A stretch of 64,000 bases of DNA from Cristatella mucedo (Eukaryota > Bryozoa > Phylactolaemata > Cristatellidae): assembly GCA_009760855.2 (NCBI GenBank), contig WPIO01000032.1:1901001-1965000 (forward strand), written 5' to 3'. The translations under genes were made by a program, and so were the position numbers. How positions within the stretch are numbered: position 1 is the first letter of the stretch; every line of letters begins with the position of its first letter. This document shows positions 11,186 through 25,112 of this stretch, piece after piece. The notes under the pieces are model-generated. The model saw nothing but the letters and a program-made list of their open reading frames with translations, was not told the origin of the DNA and did no database searches.

Positions 11186-14100
11186 GTTTTGCAAAGTGGA
11201 CAGAGTCCTGAAGGGGATTCAATGGCTTTCGTTTATTTAACAGATACTCAGCAAAGTCAATTCGCAGACTCACGAAGCCCCCCTGCCCATGGCTCATCTT
11301 CATCGATCCCATCTATCTATAACAAACCGACTAACCAGCTTTGGCCATGTATTGCCCGTAGATCGTCACAAGGTAATAAGTAAGCAGTTCATTCCTTTTC
11401 TTCAATGCTGTTATCGAAAGAAGCTTTACCTTTACGGATGCAAGCTTTTAGAACCCATTCTAACTATTCTTTAGCTAAAGCGTCCACTCTTCTGCTACCG
11501 ACTGTCGGGCATCCTTTCCGAGAACCAGGGTGGTAGCACTAAGGCTACTCACCGAGTATGCATTAGTCTCTCGCGATCCATTACCAAACTGATAGCGGAG
11601 CGTGCAATCGTGAGGAGGAAGAATTGAACCCTCGCAGCTATATCAAGCGTGGAGAATGTTTGTGTTTATATCCCGGGCATACGACGATGTGCACCGGCTG
11701 AGCGAATTGAACCTGTGGCTCAATTAATTCTGGGTTTCGACTGCACGGGCACACGTGAACAAGTAGCGGCCGCCATTCGGCTTCCCAGAGTCGAAGACCT
11801 CACACTCGTCGAGGTCGTATAGGTTGCTCTCGGTCGGACTCTGAGTCCCTCGGTGCCGGTAACGATTAGGAGCCATGTTTCTGTGGTAAGCAATGCTTTC
11901 AGAATTGCATTTAAGAGCCAGTTTCTGTTCAAGTAGCTCTTTTTATTGTGTACAGCAAGCCATGCAATCGCTACGATGATAAAGCTTTACAGCAGCGCCG
12001 CGATCAACGTTGAAATAGTCAGGACGGTGTAACGGAATGGACTGGGCTAGACGGTGCCCAATGCTCGTCCAGTCGCTCTCACAGACGCCAACCGCATCCT
12101 CTCCGTTGCCTGACCTCATGGCTTGACTTCCGGGCCGTTCACGAGGCTGCTACCTTGTTCTCTGCTGGCCGAGTCGTGAATGCCTAACGGGCAACGTATA
12201 GGCACGCGTTACAAGTGTGCCCCAGCAATGGGAGCGGAGCAGTCCGCGGCTAGAGCCTGTCTGTGCTGGCCATGCGGGCTAGCTGCAACGACTGCGCCCA
12301 CTTACCGAGGAGCACATGCGCGGTGTGGGCGCGTACACGAGGTTGAGCGCCAGATCTTCTAGCTCGGTTCCGGCGGGGCACAGCACTAGCAGCGCATTGC
12401 CGCACACTCGACGTGCCTGCAAGGACGTGACGACGAAACGGCTAAACGCACGCCCGAGCGCCTCCTAACATTGCCGCCTGCTGACAGCACGGCAAGTCAG
12501 TTCACACGACGCTGCATTCACGGCCAGCCGCGAAGCGGTAAGCGATTGATGAATAAGAGTGCAAGCAAACGTGCCTACCTCAAACGATTCGCAGTACTGA
12601 AGGAAACTATTCTCATCTATACCAACGATAGATTCCGTCGCCCGGTAGAAGTTGTCCCGACATCGGTTATAGTTCTCTTTAGAGCACGTTGAAGGGACCC
12701 ATGGTGAAGCGTGCACGCTGAAGAAGCCGAGAATACGCGCTTGAAAGTCAGAATGCAAGAGCTCTGCGTCGACCATGCGAAGAACAAGCTTAGTGCGGCG
12801 TAGGAAGCCGACGCGCGAAAGCCCGCCGTAAGGATTCTAACTCGCGAGCGGCCCTCTTTCGTCACTTACCAGGACAGCACTAGCGCGCCCAAAACAAAGC
12901 AGCAACGATGCATATCCATCTGGATGTAGCAGCAGTCGATAGCGAAATTCTGTGTGGCACTGGATCTATTAATCTCGTCGCGTCGCCTTGAAGGACAACC
13001 TTAAATTCACGATAGATTCTGTCATGACTGCACGAACCAACCTAGTTGGCTTAGCGGCACCACGCGTCCAATGATCAAAGACCTGAAACTCGCTGTACGC
13101 CCACGATGACGACACAGTGCAAGGTAACGTGCATGAAGACCAAGAGCATTGCCGCATTAGAAAAGAACCAAACAAAATCCTATATAACGCGTCTGATATG
13201 ACGGTTGACTTCCAACTGACTCCTAATCAGACTTGCAGCAGCTTACGCTCAGTGCTACGACTCACCGACCGTGTGACCACGCTCCGACCGACCTAGTACG
13301 CTCTGGCTCGTGCCTTATATAGGAGCAAGGTCATAGGTCGCGCAATAATCTCATCTGTAAAGAATAATAAATCGCACTACTCCTAGTTTTCTTTCTATCG
13401 TGGATGTTTCATAAGCGCCTCAGTTCTAAGGGAATAGCCCTGCTCATACTTCGTTGCTGAGGTTACAATAATAATAACAGTATACAATTTAATGTAATAT
13501 ATATGTTAGATAATATAAGAATAAAACGTTTGAATGGATTTCCTCAGATACCTGAATCTCCTTCTGGCACTTTACAGATGCTGTAAAGAAAGCCTAAGCA
13601 AACTAATGGAGGAAACATCATTCCAGCGTCCAGCCCGTAATCGCGATGCGTTGCAGCAACCCGGAGCATCCTTTTTTGTCTGACCGAACCTCTCCGCAAT
13701 CTAAGTGGTAATTTAAACCGCACGCGGCGTATTGCCGGAGCCTGATCGAAACCTTCCTGCTGGTTTAGCCGTCCGATCGGCAAGTCGCGTAGTAGAACCT
13801 GCATACTTTATTTAGGGCGGAGCTAGTCCTCGGCAAATGCGTCGGCGCTTAGATTTAGGTCGCTACTGTGCCGTGTTGAAACTATGCTGAAGGTGACGGT
13901 AAACCAGGCGTGCTCTTTGAGCTCCTCGGCAGCCGCTACTGGAAGGCCTTAAAGAAGCATCAGCAGGAGCGAGTCCAGTTCTTGGCTCGCTGCACCGCTG
14001 CAGCCAGTAGAATGCGAGCGTCAATGATTCCTGCTCACCTATTACAGGCCGATTAGTCCATGCTACCGAAGCAGCACAGCGTTGAGTGTGCGTCTTGAAC

Positions 14101-15343
14101 TATTCATCTGTACGCTACTCGTGGGGCCAAATAATCCTTTTTGAATCACGGCTAATATCAGCAAGCGCCTTTACCACGTTCGTCCCAACGCGTCACCATA
14201 TCAGCGGTGCATGGCGGTAGGAAGTGGACGTTCCGTTACTGAACTATGCTCACTTACTGCAGTACGTTCAGCTTACAGATGGCCTACGTCAAATAAACAT
14301 GCGTTATAAAAAAAATATTTGTGGTATTCTATTCTTTTAAACGACTGAGGTCGACTGCGCACATTCTTTGAGGCAGCAGTGTATTCTAGGAACGATAAAA
14401 TACGTGACCTGGTTTTATTCCCCGCTTACCAAGTTTCGCGATTTATAAGGCGCAGATAAAGCGAAAAGCGCTGCCACTTGTCGGAAATCAGTATCTTGAC
14501 CAATAGGTACTTCATCTCGTACAGATCCGCGCGGGAAAGTGGCCCTAGAGTTTGTCTTCGCTCCACCTCATTTCCGAACTCTGCTTCGTTGAAAATGCCT
14601 CGCCTACGTTGACCTGCGAAGTCTGAAATATTTAACTCATTCCTCTCTCGCGGTAATCACGTTAAAGCCAGCCAGCAAAAACTTTCCTGACACGTCAGCA
14701 GACCGAGTGTTAGTTCTGAACCCGTCAACATGCCGCTGGGGCGATACTGTATCTATTTGCAAAGGGTCACTTTCAAATCGTGGTTTACAACTTAAGGCGC
14801 TGCGTTCGTTAGCGTTAGCTCAGTCAGAAATAATTTAAACCACTTTAGAGAAGCTACTAGCGTAATGCCGAGTTCCTTAATCATAGGAATCGGATAGATA
14901 AGATATATAAGTATCTACGAATTCGTCAAGAGTTTCCTAAAGGTTTTCCTTCGAAAGCATATTTGCAATCAACGATAAAGAATTGACTGTACTTTCATTT
15001 ATAAATGTGTGGCCATAGTCGGGGAATTTCGGAAAGAAACTATGTATCTGCACATAGTTTTTCTTCTAGAAATTTCCAACCCATCGGATTTGGCTGAGAG
15101 TGGAATTTATTGAGCGGGCAGTCAAAACGCGAGCAGGTGTACATTATAAACGGCTCTGAGTGTGTCGGTTCTCGTCTCTGGTGCTCTAATTTGAAGACAT
15201 CAGTTTTAAAGTAATTTGCGACGGTCAGAATTGCATCAATGCTCTCCTAATACTACCGATTACCTTCGTGATTCCGAGCTACACTGACTTTTTTGTAATA
15301 ATACCTCAACGGCTTAGTTCTGTGGCATGATATTTTAGGAATC

Positions 15344-15754
15344 TAATTATTTACCTATGCCTCGTATAAACCTGAAATCCTTCGGAGACCATGCCTTCAG
15401 TTCGTATGCTTCCAAAGCCTGGCACTCACTCATGACCTGCATCCCGACATCTCCCGATTTGACCACATTTTAATAGAAATTAGAAACGCATCTATTTATA
15501 ACAGCATTTAGTGGGCCCCTGCGATTCGTCCTGTAAACGCTGATCCGTGCTGACACTGTTGCATTCTGCAACTAAGCACACTTTCGCGATGACCGCGTGC
15601 ATGCCACCCCAAGCATTTTGTTCTTGTTGTTTATGGAGCACGCTACGACTAATGATTCGACCGTGCATCGTTTGCAGCAAACGTAAAGTGTCTACAAAGA
15701 GATTGCTTTCTCTGATGGGTGCGTCATCTAATGTATTATTGTTATTGTTATTGC
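15344..15754 (+). mobile_element. 5'-truncated LINE 3' end, copy 3
   Basis: Same element, amplified with the unit. A 1-bp deletion (aggaatcta for aggaaatcta) lies just before it. Confidence 0.85.
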
Positions 15755-17304
15755 GACGTTATTACTTGGGTCAATGTAGGGCACTTTGATTTTCGTGACT
15801 GTGGGCGCTTGCGTGTGTTTAGATGTCAGGTTTTCATCCTACTCTTTGACGATCGTGTGGAAACGCTTCTAAGCTCTCTTGTCCGTCTTTGATGTCGATT
15901 TACGGTCGATCTGTAGTTGTTTGTTTTGGAAATATGCTCTGATGGTAACTGTTGCGTAAATTCTACGGCAGTGCCATTGGGGAAATTGAGGATAGCCCGC
16001 CTGAGCGGGTGCAGGCTCACTCAACGAGAGCCTCGTATCGATCCTGGCGTTTGTCTTGAGGTTATCGCTCACGGCACCAAGACCTCACGCTAGTTACACA
16101 AACTCGCAGTTAAGTATCAATGGAGCCACGCACCAGATATGTGCGTATTAAACGTGGTAAGACTTTGTTCGCGACGAGCTACGCTTCTCTACAGGTACAG
16201 TTGGAATTGAGTAACTGCTGAGAACTTGCCATGAAGTGCTAAGCTCACGTTTACGAGTACCTGAGCCGTTACCTTCTTTCAATCTAAGAAGGTTCAAGGC
16301 CGACTTGGTCAGCGAAATTCGGAGAGCTGAATTCGCTGCCGATTCATTTAAAGTTTAGTATGCCGAAATTTTTTTTGCTGTGACAGATCGAAAGAAGAAG
16401 CCATGTTTATCTATATTTCTACGGCTCTTAAAGCAGTGATTGCTAGTGCGGTGTAGCGTCGTCCGCGTGCAGTGAGAACTAGGCCACAAAAACCGCACCG
16501 ATAATAGTGCTACTCGGAGCTGATTCATGACCAATACCCGCGAAGCCCTGATCCTTTGAACCACGACTAGGGCTATGCATGTGAAGCATTAACGCACAAA
16601 TGAATGCCCACAGCAGTGGTTACATATCCACGTGCTTAGCTGACAGATGTCTATTGGACACAAACAAGGATCGAAGACGTTTAGTATCCGAAGAAGGTCT
16701 TGACTTGAGTCCGCAACGGTAAGCTTGACAAAGCGAGTGCTTCAATAAGAAAAATAAGGTCTGGCCAATCGTGCCCACAACATCTTCATTAGAAAGAGAA
16801 AACTTTGCTACAACGATTCCGAAGGGTTTTATTCCTTATACGTAAGCGGCTCAGCCGCAAATTTTCCATTATTCCTGGTTCAACCGAACGAAAATGAACG
16901 TGCCGTCATAAAGCCCCTTCGACTAAAATCAATTACTTAGACCCAACACACGAACCAAAATAAAACGTTTACCAAGACTTCAGTTTATAAAATGGCTACC
17001 TTAATAAAGTCTTGTAAAACGAGCTCGTCCGCTGAAGACCCTCGATAGTACTCTATGCAATCATCACTGGCAGATACAACTTGGTGAATCCTTAACCGAC
17101 ATTTCTAAGGATTCGCTGTATAGCCGGGCTGTATTAGTTCTTAAATGTACTACAGCTAGACCGATGCCCAAATAAGCGGGATTCATTTTGGAGGTCCTAG
17201 CAACCTATGGCTGTTGTCTCTCGTTTTTTTTATCATCAGCTCCGTAAAAGATTACTTATTAACGATCTTGTAAAAGCACATTAGAATAACCAACTCTCAG
17301 CTCA

Positions 17305-18146
17305 GTTTTGGTCGGGATTTAAATTCCAGCTGCCCACTGAAACATTACTCTTCCGTGAAACCGATGACAATATAAGCGGCAACGCCGAGTCTCCCGTCGC
17401 GGTCCCAGGCTTGCAAGACGTATCAACGGCGATCGACACTATTGATCGTCGTATCTTACGTGAACGATCGAGAACAGCTATCATTCTCGCAGGCGAGGCT
17501 CTGGCGTGTTTCAAATCGTCTTTGTCCTATCTCGTTCATTGAGCGGCGTACGGAGATTAGGTCAGCTCAGCATAAACAGTCACCCATCGGGTCCTGCATG
17601 CGTCCATCCTCGGTACTTTGATCATTTATATTACGTACCTCTAGTAAGAGTGATATTGAAGCCAATTGAGTCGGCCAGTACTGTTCTGCATGCACTATTC
17701 GGACGCATGCGTCGTTTTAATTATCGGAACCTGCAGTAGCGATTGAAAAACTTAATGCGTACCTTGCAGGCATTCAATCCTGGGTGACGGTAAATTTCCT
17801 TAAACACAACGACTATACGTCGCTGCTGCTGCTACTCGTAAGATCCTCCAATAGGTGGTGGTAGTGTGCGTCGGTCACCGTTACGATGAAATTCAAGTTT
17901 CTTCTATGAAAAGCTGCCTAAACTTTAAAAACTGTATTAGGAAGACAGCGAGAAGAACAGCACATCCGATTGTTGTCAAAGTTGTCCAACTACGTGCCAC
18001 TATGGCTTGCCAGCAATTCAGGTAGCCGCGAGTAGTCACTGAGCTAGATTTTTGTGATTCCATTCTCGCTGAGCTACCAAAGAAGCCACTAGGGCCACAG
18101 CAGCTTGAACTTATTACGACTGGAAGGCTAGTTAAAAATGCGATAG
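17305..18146 (+). mobile_element. Dead LINE RT domain, copy 3
   Basis: Same RT remnant carried by the unit, with one extra ctg triplet near 17827. Confidence 0.82.
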
Positions 18147-21100
18147 GTTTTGCAAAGTGGACAGAGTCCTGAAGGGGATTCAATGGCTTTCGTTTATTTA
18201 ACAGATACTCAGCAAAGTCAATTCGCAGACTCACGAAGCCCCCCTGCCCATGGCTCATCTTCATCGATCCCATCTATCTATAACAAACCGACTAACCAGC
18301 TTTGGCCATGTATTGCCCGTAGATCGTCACAAGGTAATAAGTAAGCAGTTCATTCCTTTTCTTCAATGCTGTTATCGAAAGAAGCTTTACCTTTACGGAT
18401 GCAAGCTTTTAGAACCCATTCTAACTATTCTTTAGCTAAAGCGTTCCACTCTTCTGCTACCGACTGTCGGGCATCCTTTCCGAGAACCAGGGTGGTAGCA
18501 CTAAGGCTACTCACCGAGTATGCATTAGTCTCTCGCGATCCATTACCAAACTGATAGCGGAGCGTGCAATCGTGAGGAGGAAGAATTGAACCCTCGCAGC
18601 TATATCAAGCGTGGAGAATGTTTGTGTTTATATCCCGGGCATACGACGATGTGCACCGGCTGAGCGAATTGAACCTGTGGCTCAATTAATTCTGGGTTTC
18701 GACTGCACGGGCACACGTGAACAAGTAGCGGCCGCCATTCGGCTTCCCAGAGTCGAAGACCTCACACTCGTCGAGGTCGTATAGGTTGCTCTCGGTCGGA
18801 CTCTGAGTCCCTCGGTGCCGGTAACGATTAGGAGCCATGTTTCTGTGGTAAGCAATGCTTTCAGAATTGCATTTAAGAGCCAGTTTCTGTTCAAGTAGCT
18901 CTTTTTATTGTGTACAGCAAGCCATGCAATCGCTACGATGATAAAGCTTTACAGCAGCGCCGCGATCAACGTTGAAATAGTCAGGACGGTGTAACGGAAT
19001 GGACTGGGCTAGACGGTGCCCAATGCTCGTCCAGTCGCTCTCACAGACGCCAACCGCATCCTCTCCGTTGCCTGACCTCATGGCTTGACTTCCGGGCCGT
19101 TCACGAGGCTGCTACCTTGTTCTCTGCTGGCCGAGTCGTGAATGCCTAACGGGCAACGTATAGGCACGCGTTACAAGTGTGCCCCAGCAATGGGAGCGGA
19201 GCAGTCCGCGGTTAGAGCCTGTCTGTGCTGGCCATGCGGGCTAGCTGCAACGACTGCGCCCACTTACCGAGGAGCACATGCGCGGTGTGGGCGCGTACAC
19301 GAGGTTGAGCGCCAGATCTTCTAGCTCGGTTCCGGCGGGGCACAGCACTAGCAGCGCATTGCCGCACACTCGACGTGCCTGCAAGGACGTGACGACGAAA
19401 CGGCTAAACGCACGCCCGAGCGCCTCCTAACATTGCCGCCTGCTGACAGCACGGCAAGTCAGTTCACACGACGCTGCATTCACGGCCAGCCGCGAAGCGG
19501 TAAGCGATTGATGAATAAGAGTGCAAGCAAACGTGCCTACCTCAAACGATTCGCAGTACTGAAGGAAACTATTCTCATCTATACCAACGATAGATTCCGT
19601 CGCCCGGTAGAAGTTGTCCCGACATCGGTTATAGTTCTCTTTAGAGCACGTTGAAGGGACCCATGGTGAAGCGTGCACGCTGAAGAAGCCGAGAATACGC
19701 GCTTGAAAGTCAGAATGCAAGAGCTCTGCGTCGACCATGCGAAGAACAAGCTTAGTGCGGCGTAGGAAGCCGACGCGCGAAAGCCCGCCGTAAGGATTCT
19801 AACTCGCGAGCGGCCCTCTTTCGTCACTTACCAGGACAGCACTAGCGCGCCCAAAACAAAGCAGCAACGATGCATATCCATCTGGATGTAGCAGCAGTCG
19901 ATAGCGAAATTCTGTGTGGCACTGGATCTATTAATCTCGTCGCGTCGCCTTGAAGGACAACCTTAAATTCACGATAGATTCTGTCATGACTGCACGAACC
20001 AACCTAGTTGGCTTAGCGGCACCACGCGTCCAATGATCAAAGACCTGAAACTCGCTGTACGCCCACGATGACGACACAGTGCAAGGTAACGTGCATGAAG
20101 ACCAAGAGCATTGCCGCATTAGAAAAGAACCAAACAAAATCCTATATAACGCGTCTGATATGACGGTTGACTTCCAACTGACTCCTAATCAGACTTGCAG
20201 CAGCTTACGCTCAGTGCTACGACTCACCGACCGTGTGACCACGCTCCGACCGACCTAGTACGCTCTGGCTCGTGCCTTATATAGGAGCAAGGTCATAGGT
20301 CGCGCAATAATCTCATCTGTAAAGAATAATAAATCGCACTACTCCTAGTTTTCTTTCTATCGTGGATGTTTCATAAGCGCCTCAGTTCTAAGGGAATAGC
20401 CCTGCTCATACTTCGTTGCTGAGGTTACAATAATAATAACAGTATACAATTTAATGTAATATATATGTTAGATAATATAAGAATAAAACGTTTGAATGGA
20501 TTTCCTCAGATACCTGAATCTCCTTCTGGCACTTTACAGATGCTGTAAAGAAAGCCTAAGCAAACTAATGGAGGAAACATCATTCCAGCGTCCAGCCCGT
20601 AATCGCGATGCGTTGCAGCAACCCGGAGCATCCTTTTTTTTGTCTGACCGAACCTCTCCGCAATCTAAGTGGTAATTTAAACCGCACGCGGCGTATTGCC
20701 GGAGCCTGATCGAACCTTCCTGCTGGTTTAGCCGTCCGATCGGCAAGTCGCGTAGTAGAACCTGCATACTTTATTTAGGGCGGAGCTAGTCCTCGGCAAA
20801 TGCGTCGGCGCTTAGATTTAGGTCGCTACTGTGCCGTGTTGAAACTATGCTGAAGGTGACGGTAAACCAGGCGTGCTCTTTGAGCTCCTCGGCAGCCGCT
20901 ACTGGAAGGCCTTAAAGAAGCATCAGCAGGAGCGAGTCCAGTTCTTGGCTCGCTGCACCGCTGCAGCCAGTAGAATGCGAGCGTCAATGATTCCTGCTCA
21001 CCTATTACAGGCCGATTAGTCCATGCTACCGAAGCAGCACAGCGTTGAGTGTGCGTCTTGAACTATTCATCTGTACGCTACTCGTGGGGCCAAATAATCC

Positions 21101-22309
21101 TTTTTGAATCACGGCTAATATCAGCAAGCGCCTTTACCACGTTCGTCCCAACGCGTCACCATATCAGCGGTGCATGGCGGTAGGAAGTGGACGTTCCGTT
21201 ACTGAACTATGCTCACTTACTGCAGTACGTTCAGCTTACAGATGGCCTACGTCAAATAAACATGCGTTATAAAAAAAATATTTGTGGTATTCTATTCTTT
21301 AAACGACTGAGGTCGACTGCGCACATTATTTGAGGCAGCAGCAGTGTATTCTAGGAACGATAAAATACGTGACCTGGTTTTATTCCCCGCTTACCAAGTT
21401 TCGCGATTTATAAGGCGCAGATAAAGCGAAAAGCGCTGCCACTTGTCGGAAATCAGTATCTTGACCAATAGGTACTTCATCTCGTACAGATCCGCGCGGG
21501 AAAGTGGCCCTAGAGTTTGTCTTCGCTCCACCTCATTTCCGAACTCTGCTTCGTTGAAAATGCCTCGCCTACGTTGACCTGCGAAGTCTGAAATATTTAA
21601 CTCATTCCTCTCTCGCGGTAATCACGTTAAAGCCAGCCAGCAAAAACTTTCCTGACACGTCAGCAGACCGAGTGTTAGTTCTGAACCCGTCAACATGCCG
21701 CTGGGGCGATACTGTATCTATTTGCAAAGGGTCACTTTCAAATCGTGGTTTACAACTTAAGGCGCTGCGTTCGTTAGCGTTAGCTCAGTCAGAAATAATT
21801 TAAACCACTTTAGAGAAGCTACTAGCGTAATGCCGAGTTCCTTAATCATAGGAATCGGATAGATAAGATATATAAGTATCTACGAATTCGTCAAGAGTTT
21901 CCTAAAGGTTTTCCTTCGAAAGCATATTTGCAATCAACGATAAAGAATTGACTGTACTTTCATTTATAAATGTGTGGCCATAGTCGGGGAATTTCGGAAA
22001 GAAACTATGTATCTGCACATAGTTTTTCTTCTAGAAATTTCCAACCCATCGGATTTGGCTGAGAGTGGAATTTATTGAGCGGGCAGTCAAAACGCGAGCA
22101 GGTGTACATTATAAACGGCTCTGAGTGTGTCGGTTCTCGTCTCTGGTGCTCTAATTTGAAGACATCAGTTTTAAAGTAATTTGCGACGGTCAGAATTGCA
22201 TCAATGCTCTCCTAATACTACCGATTACCTTCGTGATTCCGAGCTACACTGACTTTTTTGTAATAATACCTCAACGGCTTAGTTCTGTGGCATGATATTT
22301 TAGGAAATC

Positions 22310-22719
22310 TAATTATTTACCTATGCCTCGTATAAACCTGAAATCCTTCGGAGACCATGCCTTCAGTTCGTATGCTTCCAAAGCCTGGCACTCACTCATG
22401 ACCTGCATCCCGACATCTCCCGATTTGACCACATTTTAATAGAAATTAGAAACGCATCTATTTATAACAGCATTTAGTGGGCCCCTGCGATTCGTCCTGT
22501 AAACGCTGATCCGTGCTGACACTGTTGCATTCTGCAACTAAGCACACTTTCGCGATGACCGCGTGCATGCCACCCCAAGCATTTTGTTCTTGTTGTTTAT
22601 GGAGCACGCTACGACTAATGATTCGACCGTGCATCGTTTGCAGCAAACGTAAAGTGTCTACAAAGAGATTGCTTTCTCTGATGGGTGCGTCATCTAATGT
22701 ATTATTGTTATTGTTATTG
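22310..22719 (+). mobile_element. 5'-truncated LINE 3' end, copy 4
   Basis: Same element, amplified with the unit, with the same tail. Confidence 0.85.
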
Positions 22720-24270
22720 CGACGTTATTACTTGGGTCAATGTAGGGCACTTTGATTTTCGTGACTGTGGGCGCTTGCGTGTGTTTAGATGTCAGGTTTT
22801 CATCCTACTCTTTGACGATCGTGTGGAAACGCTTCTAAGCTCTCTTGTCCGTCTTTGATGTCGATTTACGGTCGATCTGTAGTTGTTTGTTTTGGAAATA
22901 TGCTCTGATGGTAACTGTTGCGTAAATTCTACGGCAGTGCCATTGGGGAAATTGAGGATAGCCCGCCTGAGCGGGTGCAGGCTCACTCAACGAGAGCCTC
23001 GTATCGATCCTGGCGTTTGTCTTGAGGTTATCGCTCACGGCACCAAGACCTCACGCTAGTTACACAAACTCGCAGTTAAGTATCAATGGAGCCACGCACC
23101 AGATATGTGCGTATTAAACGTGGTAAGACTTTGTTCGCGACGAGCTACGCTTCTCTACAGGTACAGTTGGAATTGAGTAACTGCTGAGAACTTGCCATGA
23201 AGTGCTAAGCTCACGTTTACGAGTACCTGAGCCGTTACCTTCTTTCAATCTAAGAAGGTTCAAGGCCGACTTGGTCAGCGAAATTCGGAGAGCTGAATTC
23301 GCTGCCGATTCATTTAAAGTTTAGTATGCCGAAATTTTTTTTTGCTGTGACAGATCGAAAGAAGAAGCCATGTTTATCTATATTTCTACGGCTCTTAAAG
23401 CAGTGATTGCTAGTGCGGTGTAGCGTCGTCCGCGTGCAGTGAGAACTAGGCCACAAAAACCGCACCGATAATAGTGCTACTCGGAGCTGATTCATGACCA
23501 ATACCCGCGAAGCCCTGATCCTTTGAACCACGACTAGGGCTATGCATGTGAAGCATTAACGCACAAATGAATGCCCACAGCAGTGGTTACATATCCACGT
23601 GCTTAGCTGACAGATGTCTATTGGACACAAACAAGGATCGAAGACGTTTAGTATCCGAAGAAGGTCTTGACTTGAGTCCGCAACGGTAAGCTTGACAAAG
23701 CGAGTGCTTCAATAAGAAAAATAAGGTCTGGCCAATCGTGCCCACAACATCTTCATTAGAAAGAGAAAACTTTGCTACAACGATTCCGAAGGGTTTTATT
23801 CCTTATACGTAAGCGGCTCAGCCGCAAATTTTCCATTATTCCTGGTTCAACCGAACGAAAATGAACGTGCCGTCATAAAGCCCCTTCGACTAAAATCAAT
23901 TACTTAGACCCAACACACGAACCAAAATAAAACGTTTACCAAGACTTCAGTTTATAAAATGGCTACCTTAATAAAGTCTTGTAAAACGAGCTCGTCCGCT
24001 GAAGACCCTCGATAGTACTCTATGCAATCATCACTGGCAGATACAACTTGGTGAATCCTTAACCGACATTTCTAAGGATTCGCTGTATAGCCGGGCTGTA
24101 TTAGTTCTTAAATGTACTACAGCTAGACCGATGCCCAAATAAGCGGGATTCATTTTGGAGGTCCTAGCAACCTATGGCTGTTGTCTCTCGTTTTTTTTAT
24201 CATCAGCTCCGTAAAAGATTACTTATTAACGATCTTGTAAAAGCACATTAGAATAACCAACTCTCAGCTC

Positions 24271-25112
24271 AGTTTTGGTCGGGATTTAAATTCCAGCTGC
24301 CCACTGAAACATTACTCTTCCGTGAAACCGATGACAATATAAGCGGCAACGCCGAGTCTCCCGTCGCGGTCCCAGGCTTGCAAGACGTATCAACGGCGAT
24401 CGACACTATTGATCGTCGTATCTTACGTGAACGATCGAGAACAGCTATCATTCTCGCAGGCGAGGCTCTGGCGTGTTTCAAATCGTCTTTGTCCTATCTC
24501 GTTCATTGAGCGGCGTACGGAGATTAGGTCAGCTCAGCATAAACAGTCACCCATCGGGTCCTGCATGCGTCCATCCTCGGTACTTTGATCATTTATATTA
24601 CGTACCTCTAGTAAGAGTGATATTGAAGCCAATTGAGTCGGCCAGTACTGTTCTGCATGCACTATTCGGACGCATGCGTCGTTTTAATTATCGGAACCTG
24701 CAGTAGCGATTGAAAAACTTAATGCGTACCTTGCAGGCATTCAATCCTGGGTGACGGTAAATTTCCTTAAACACACAACTACTATACGTCGCTGCTGCTA
24801 CTCGTAAGATCCTCCAATAGGTGGTGGTAGTGTGCGTCGGTCACCGTTACGATGAAATTCAAGTTTCTTCTATGAAAAGCTGCCTAAACTTTAAAAACTG
24901 TATTAGGAAGACAGCGAGAAGAACAGCACATCCGATTGTTGTCAAAGTTGTCCAACTACGTGCCACTATGGCTTGCCAGCAATTCAGGTAGCCGCGAGTA
25001 GTCACTGAGCTAGATTTTTGTGATTCCATTCTCGCTGAGCTACCAAAGAAGCCACTAGGGCCACAGCAGCTTGAACTTATTACGACTGGAAGGCTAGTTA
25101 AAAATGCGATAG
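24271..25112 (+). mobile_element. Dead LINE RT domain, copy 4
   Basis: Same RT remnant carried by the unit. Confidence 0.82.

Larger units (their letters stand above)
6960..13918. repeat. 6.96-kb megasatellite unit, copy 2
   Basis: Direct repeat of copy 1 over its full length in the same orientation. Differences are scattered SNPs and homopolymer changes: the T run near 13671 is 6 long, a T run near 10264 is one longer, and an A run near 11173 is one longer. The length is 6959 bp. The short frames seen in copy 1 recur here with the same breaks, as expected of recently amplified non-coding DNA. Confidence 0.97.
13919..20881. repeat. 6.96-kb megasatellite unit, copy 3
   Basis: Direct repeat, 6963 bp. 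Private changes include one extra ctg triplet near 17827, a 1-bp deletion near 15341 and a one-T gain near 14338. It shares the variant ggttagagcc (19210) with copy 4, against ggctagagcc in copies 1 and 2. This suggests that neighbouring copies are more closely related. Confidence 0.97.
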